Source of the DNA: Actinomycetes bacterium
GTDB taxonomy: Bacteria; Actinomycetota; Actinomycetes; S36-B12; UBA5976
Assembly (NCBI GenBank): GCA_021784375.1
Contig: JAJXSV010000084.1
Coordinates: forward strand, 1 to 8,891
Length of the DNA: 8,891 bases
Direction: 5' to 3'
The position numbers and the translations under genes were made by a program. How positions within the stretch are numbered: position 1 is the first letter of the stretch; every line of letters begins with the position of its first letter. Under the pieces are notes generated by a model. It had not been told where the DNA came from. It searched no databases and worked only from the letters and a program-made list of their open reading frames with translations. Shown piece by piece: positions 4,958 to 8,891 of this stretch.

Positions 4958-6177
4958 GAGGCCGACCCCGCTTCTCCTTGGCCATCGCGGAGCAACCGCA
5001 ATGCCGACCACGCAACGCAGGCGCCGAGCAGCATGATGAGTCCTGATGTGGTGGCGCTCGCGCCACCGGCGAGGCCGACGCCGATGGAGATCGCACCCCC
5101 GACGCCGAACGACATGACACCGATGATGCCCGCGGCCATGCCTGCTGCCGACGTCTGCGCGGAAAGCGCCTGCGATATGGCGTTGCCCATGGTGAGACCA
5201 CTTGCCGACGTGAGCAGGATGCAGCCGAGCGCAGTGACTGGTGTCGAGTTGCCGATCCCGCCGAACACCATGACGGCGCCCGCCAATGCGCTCAGGGACA
5301 CCCCGGTGACGAGCAGCGCGTGTGCACCGCGTCGCAGTACGTGGCGGGCATTCCATCGCGTCATCGACGCCATGGCGAGCGCATTGAGTGCGTAGAGCAG
5401 GCTGAACTGCTGGGCGGTCCAGCCATGTCCCTTCTGGAAGATGAAAGGCGCTCCGGACACGTAGCCGATGAAGGCGACGTAGGCGCCGGTCTGTGCGATG
5501 GAGTAGGCAAGGAACCGACGATCGCGCAGCAACTGCACGAAGGTGCGCAACTGGTCTCCATGCGTGCCCTCATGGCGATCATCAGCGTGCAGGGTCTCCG
5601 CGAACGCGAGGCGGGCGATCGCCGCGAACACGAAGCCGACAACGGACAGCGTGAGGTAGATCGACCGCCAGCCCGCGAAGTGGAAGAGCTGAGCACCGAT
5701 CAAAGGGGCGAACACGGGGACCAGCCCGGTGATCGCGAGCACGCGTGACAGGAGGTGCGCTGCGCTGTCGTCGATCGCCACGTCGCGAACTGCCGCGCGC
5801 GCCGACACCACGCCCAGCGCCCCCGCGAATCCCATGGCGATGCTGAACGCCAGCAGTACGACGAACGACGGCGCCAGTGCGCACCCGAGCGCGCTCAACC
5901 CGAAGGCCAGGGCGCCCATCACTGCCGGCAGGCGGCGACCCAGGCGGTCACCGAGTGGGCCTCCGATGATCTGCCCCAGGCCGGAGCCCATGAAGGTGCT
6001 CGCCGACACCATGCGCAGCGCGGCCGGGCCGGCTGCGAAGTCCTGCATCGCGGCCGGCAGCGCCGGCAGCACGAAGTCGATGGAGATGGGTGCCATGGCC
6101 AGCAGGCCCACGAGCACGCCGAAGGTGGCGGCGCTGACCCCGTGAGTGCGTTGGTGCGCCGCGTGTTGCACGGTCAT
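4954..6177 (-). CDS. MFS transporter, Bcr/CflA (DHA1) type
   Basis: 407 residues of almost continuous hydrophobic segments consistent with 12 transmembrane helices and a polar central loop near 195-220 rich in His and Asp. TM1 carries APISIDFVLPALP (29-41), matching the T/S-D-x-Y-L-P-A-L-P motif of Bcr/CflA-type multidrug exporters. GGPLGDRLGRR (72-82) is MFS motif A, and ARAAVRD (126-132) and AGWRSIYL (168-175) are typical of the subfamily. Characterised members export drugs such as bicyclomycin or chloramphenicol, or dipeptides and cysteine pathway intermediates, using the proton gradient. In this operon it could expel a toxic product or overflow metabolite of the imported compound, which is inference. 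The ATG at 6177 lies 2 nt after the preceding stop. Confidence 0.88.
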   Translation of the reverse strand: MTVQHAAHQRTHGVSAATFGVLVGLLAMAPISIDFVLPALPAAMQDFAAGPAALRMVSASTFMGSGLGQIIGGPLGDRLGRRLPAVMGALAFGLSALGCALAPSFVVLLAFSIAMGFAGALGVVSARAAVRDVAIDDSAAHLLSRVLAITGLVPVFAPLIGAQLFHFAGWRSIYLTLSVVGFVFAAIARLAFAETLHADDRHEGTHGDQLRTFVQLLRDRRFLAYSIAQTGAYVAFIGYVSGAPFIFQKGHGWTAQQFSLLYALNALAMASMTRWNARHVLRRGAHALLVTGVSLSALAGAVMVFGGIGNSTPVTALGCILLTSASGLTMGNAISQALSAQTSAAGMAAGIIGVMSFGVGGAISIGVGLAGGASATTSGLIMLLGACVAWSALRLLRDGQGEAGSAS

Positions 6178-6179
6178 GT

Positions 6180-7057
<878 letters not shown>

Positions 7058-7061
<4 letters not shown>

Positions 7062-8827
7062 GACGCCACCTCCAGTTGCGCGCGCGGCTGGCTGTCCTCG
7101 AGCGTGGAGGCCAGCAGGTCCTTCGTGTACTGGTGCTCCGGCTGCTTGAACAGCTGCCGAGCGGGCTTGAGTTCGACGATGCGTCCCAACTGCATGACCG
7201 CGACGCGATCGCAGATGTCAGCGACCACCCCGAAGTTGTGCGTGACGAGGATCATGCCCATGCGGTACTCCGCCTGCAGCGAGCGCATGAGGTCGAGCAC
7301 CTCGGCCTGCACGGTCACGTCCAGCGCGGTGGTGGGTTCGTCGGCGATGAGCAGGTCGGGCTCGCAGGAGACGGCGCCCGCGATGAGCACGCGCTGGGCC
7401 ATGCCACCGGAGACCTGGTGCGGGTAGGCGGCGAACACGCGGTGGGGATCGTTGATGCCCACGCGCTCGAGCAGGGCGATGGCCTTGGCCTTGGCCTCGG
7501 CGCGGGAGAGTCCGAGATGACGGATGATCGGTTCCACGAGCTGCGACCCCACCGTGAACGACGGGTCGAGGTTCGACATCGGCTCCTGCGGGATGTAGGC
7601 GATGCGCTTGCCGCGCACCGCACTGAACTCGTGGGCGCTCAACTGCTGCAGATCGATGCCGTCGAAGCCGACGCGCTTCGCGGACACGATGGCCGACTTG
7701 GGCAACAGCCGCATGATCGCGAACGCGGTCTGCGTCTTGCCCGAACCGGACTCACCGACCAGGCCGAGGACCTCACCCTTCGCCACACTGAGGTTCACGT
7801 TGTCGACGACCACCGAGATGCTGCCGTCCGGCTTGCGGTAGCCGACCGACAGGCCCTGGACGTCGAGCACCATGTCACCGTCGAGGTCCCCCGTGGGTAC
7901 GGACGGGACCCCCGTCCGAGGCGCGGCATCGAGCGCCGGGATGTCGTTGCGCTTGGAGCGGCGCAGGATCCCGGCACCCACGGTGTCCCGCAAGGCATTT
8001 CCCATCAGGCCCAGCGAGACCGCCGTGAGGACGAGTGCCACCGAGGGGTAGATCAGGAGCGAGGAGTTCAGGTACATGTTCTGGAAGGCGTCGAGCAGCA
8101 TCGACCCCCAGGATGCGAGATTGGGGTCACCGAAGCCGAGGAACTCGATGCCGGCCTGCACCATGATGCCGACGCCCATGAGCAGGGAGAGCTGGATGAT
8201 CGTGGGCTGCACGACGACCGGGAGCACGTGCTTGCGGATGATGCGCGCGTCCCTGATGCCCGCCACCCGCGCCGCGTCGACGTACAACTCCTCCTGCACC
8301 GCAGTGGCCTGGGCCCTGATCAATCGGAACACGCTCGGGGACATCATGATGCCGAAGAAGGCCATGGCGAGGAAGGTCTTGGTGCCGATGATGGAGATGA
8401 TGACGAGCAGCACGATCATGCCCGGCAGCGCCATGAGCACGTTCGTGAACCACGAGAGTGCAAGGTCCACCTTGCCCTGGTAGTAGCCGGCGATGAGCCC
8501 GAGCGGGATGCCGATGAGGGCCGCCACGACGACGGCGACGAGCGCGGCGAGGATGCTCGTGCGGCCGCCGTACAGCAGCCTGGCGAACACGTCGCGGCCC
8601 ACACCGTCCGTCCCCAGCAGGTGGCCCGGTGTGCCGGCGGGGAGTTGCGAGTTCATGAACGAGGTCGTGATGGGGCTGGACCTGGTGAACAGCGGCGCCA
8701 GCGCGCAGGCCAGCACGATCACGCCGAAGACGATGAGCGCGAAGAGGCCAGTGGGGTGCTTGAGGAAGCGTCGGAAGACGCTCGGGCGCTTCTGCAGCGG
8801 CGGAAGCTTCTCGATCTGTGTGCTCAC
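7058..8827 (-). CDS. DppC permease - DppD ATPase fusion of a peptide/nickel-family ABC importer
   Basis: 589 residues starting at GTG (8827), which overlaps the preceding stop as GTGA; AAGG lies 10 nt upstream. Residues 1-290 form a DppC-type permease with an N-terminal helix at about 27-46, the LLGTDGVGRDVFARLLYG motif (70-87), several further membrane segments, and the EAA cytoplasmic coupling loop EELYVDAARVAG (179-190) ending KHVLP. A linker of about 30 residues (290-320) leads into a full ATPase: Walker A GESGSGKT (358-365), Q-loop YIPQEP (411-416), signature VSGGMAQR (472-479), Walker B DLLIADEP (491-498) and switch His530 followed by Asn rather than the usual Asp. The two halves are separate genes in E. 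coli, but the fusion recurs in actinobacteria. Relatives import di- and oligopeptides, nickel or oligosaccharides. The solute-binding protein is not in the window. Confidence 0.96.
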
Positions 8828-8891
8828 TTGACGCGCACCTTCGGGTTGAGCAGTCCGTAGCCGATGTCGATGAGGGGGGGGACCACGACCA
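8824..8891 (-). CDS. DppB-type ABC permease, C-terminal end only (runs off right edge)
   Basis: The last 22 codons before the TGA at 8824-8826 encode VVVPPLIDIGYGLLNPKVRVK, which fits the conserved end of DppB/OppB permeases: a final hydrophobic strand, then a D-x-x-Y-x-x-L-D/N-P-R/K-V-R tail. It directly precedes the DppC-DppD fusion with a 4-nt overlap, the standard order for these importers. An 8-nt C-run on the coding strand (8873-8880 region) encodes the PP pair. The rest of the gene, and presumably the binding-protein gene, lies beyond the edge. Confidence 0.8.
   Translation of the reverse strand, partial: VVVPPLIDIGYGLLNPKVRVK

Noticed and set aside
4958..5356. Upstream extension of the oxidoreductase to 5356
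   Set aside because: The Rossmann glycine motif must be close to the N-terminus, and the extension is Arg/His-rich out-of-frame reading of the transporter gene.
7076..8860. 594-codon open frame on the plus strand
   Set aside because: It is the antisense of the DppC-DppD fusion, very rich in Arg, His, Asp and Glu, typical of high-GC shadow frames; the opposite strand has complete ABC motifs.

Overview
The window is high-GC DNA that reads as actinobacterial. The clearest marker is an intact mycothiol-dependent maleylpyruvate isomerase-type gene, since mycothiol is made by actinomycetes. A DppC-DppD fusion transporter protein and near-universal G/C-ending codons agree with this. No ribosomal or tRNA gene is present to fix a genus.

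Every convincing gene lies on the minus strand, so the window is read from right to left. From the right edge to position 346 the genes form one tightly packed, probably polycistronic unit that begins outside the window. The order is: the C-terminal end of a DppB-type permease, a DppC permease fused to a DppD ATPase, a DppF-type ATPase, a Bcr/CflA-like MFS transporter, a Gfo/Idh/MocA oxidoreductase, a short protein that looks like a degenerate Gfo/Idh/MocA relative, a shortened fumarylacetoacetate hydrolase-family protein, a mycothiol-dependent maleylpyruvate isomerase-family protein, and a cytoplasmic family 3 glycoside hydrolase. Four junctions are 4-nt start/stop overlaps, two have gaps of 1-2 nt, and the other two have gaps of 14 and 44 nt.

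Positions 149-345 form the only real intergenic region. It holds GC-rich inverted repeats just after the operon and, further on, a plausible promoter whose -10 box is covered by a near-perfect LacI-type palindrome. This promoter faces a truncated gene at the left edge (1-148) whose first 49 residues resemble the start of GH78 alpha-L-rhamnosidases.

The best overall reading is a glycoside or glycopeptide uptake and catabolism locus. A peptide/nickel-family ABC importer would bring in the compound, the unsecreted GH3 enzyme would cleave a beta-linked (probably N-acetylhexosamine-type) sugar inside the cell, and the Gfo/Idh/MocA enzyme would oxidise or reduce a sugar-like intermediate. The hydrolase fragment and isomerase correspond to the last two steps of the gentisate pathway, but the hydrolase lacks its metal-binding N-terminal half and an internal block, so this part looks like a relic or repurposed module. 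The substrate is not determined by the sequence.
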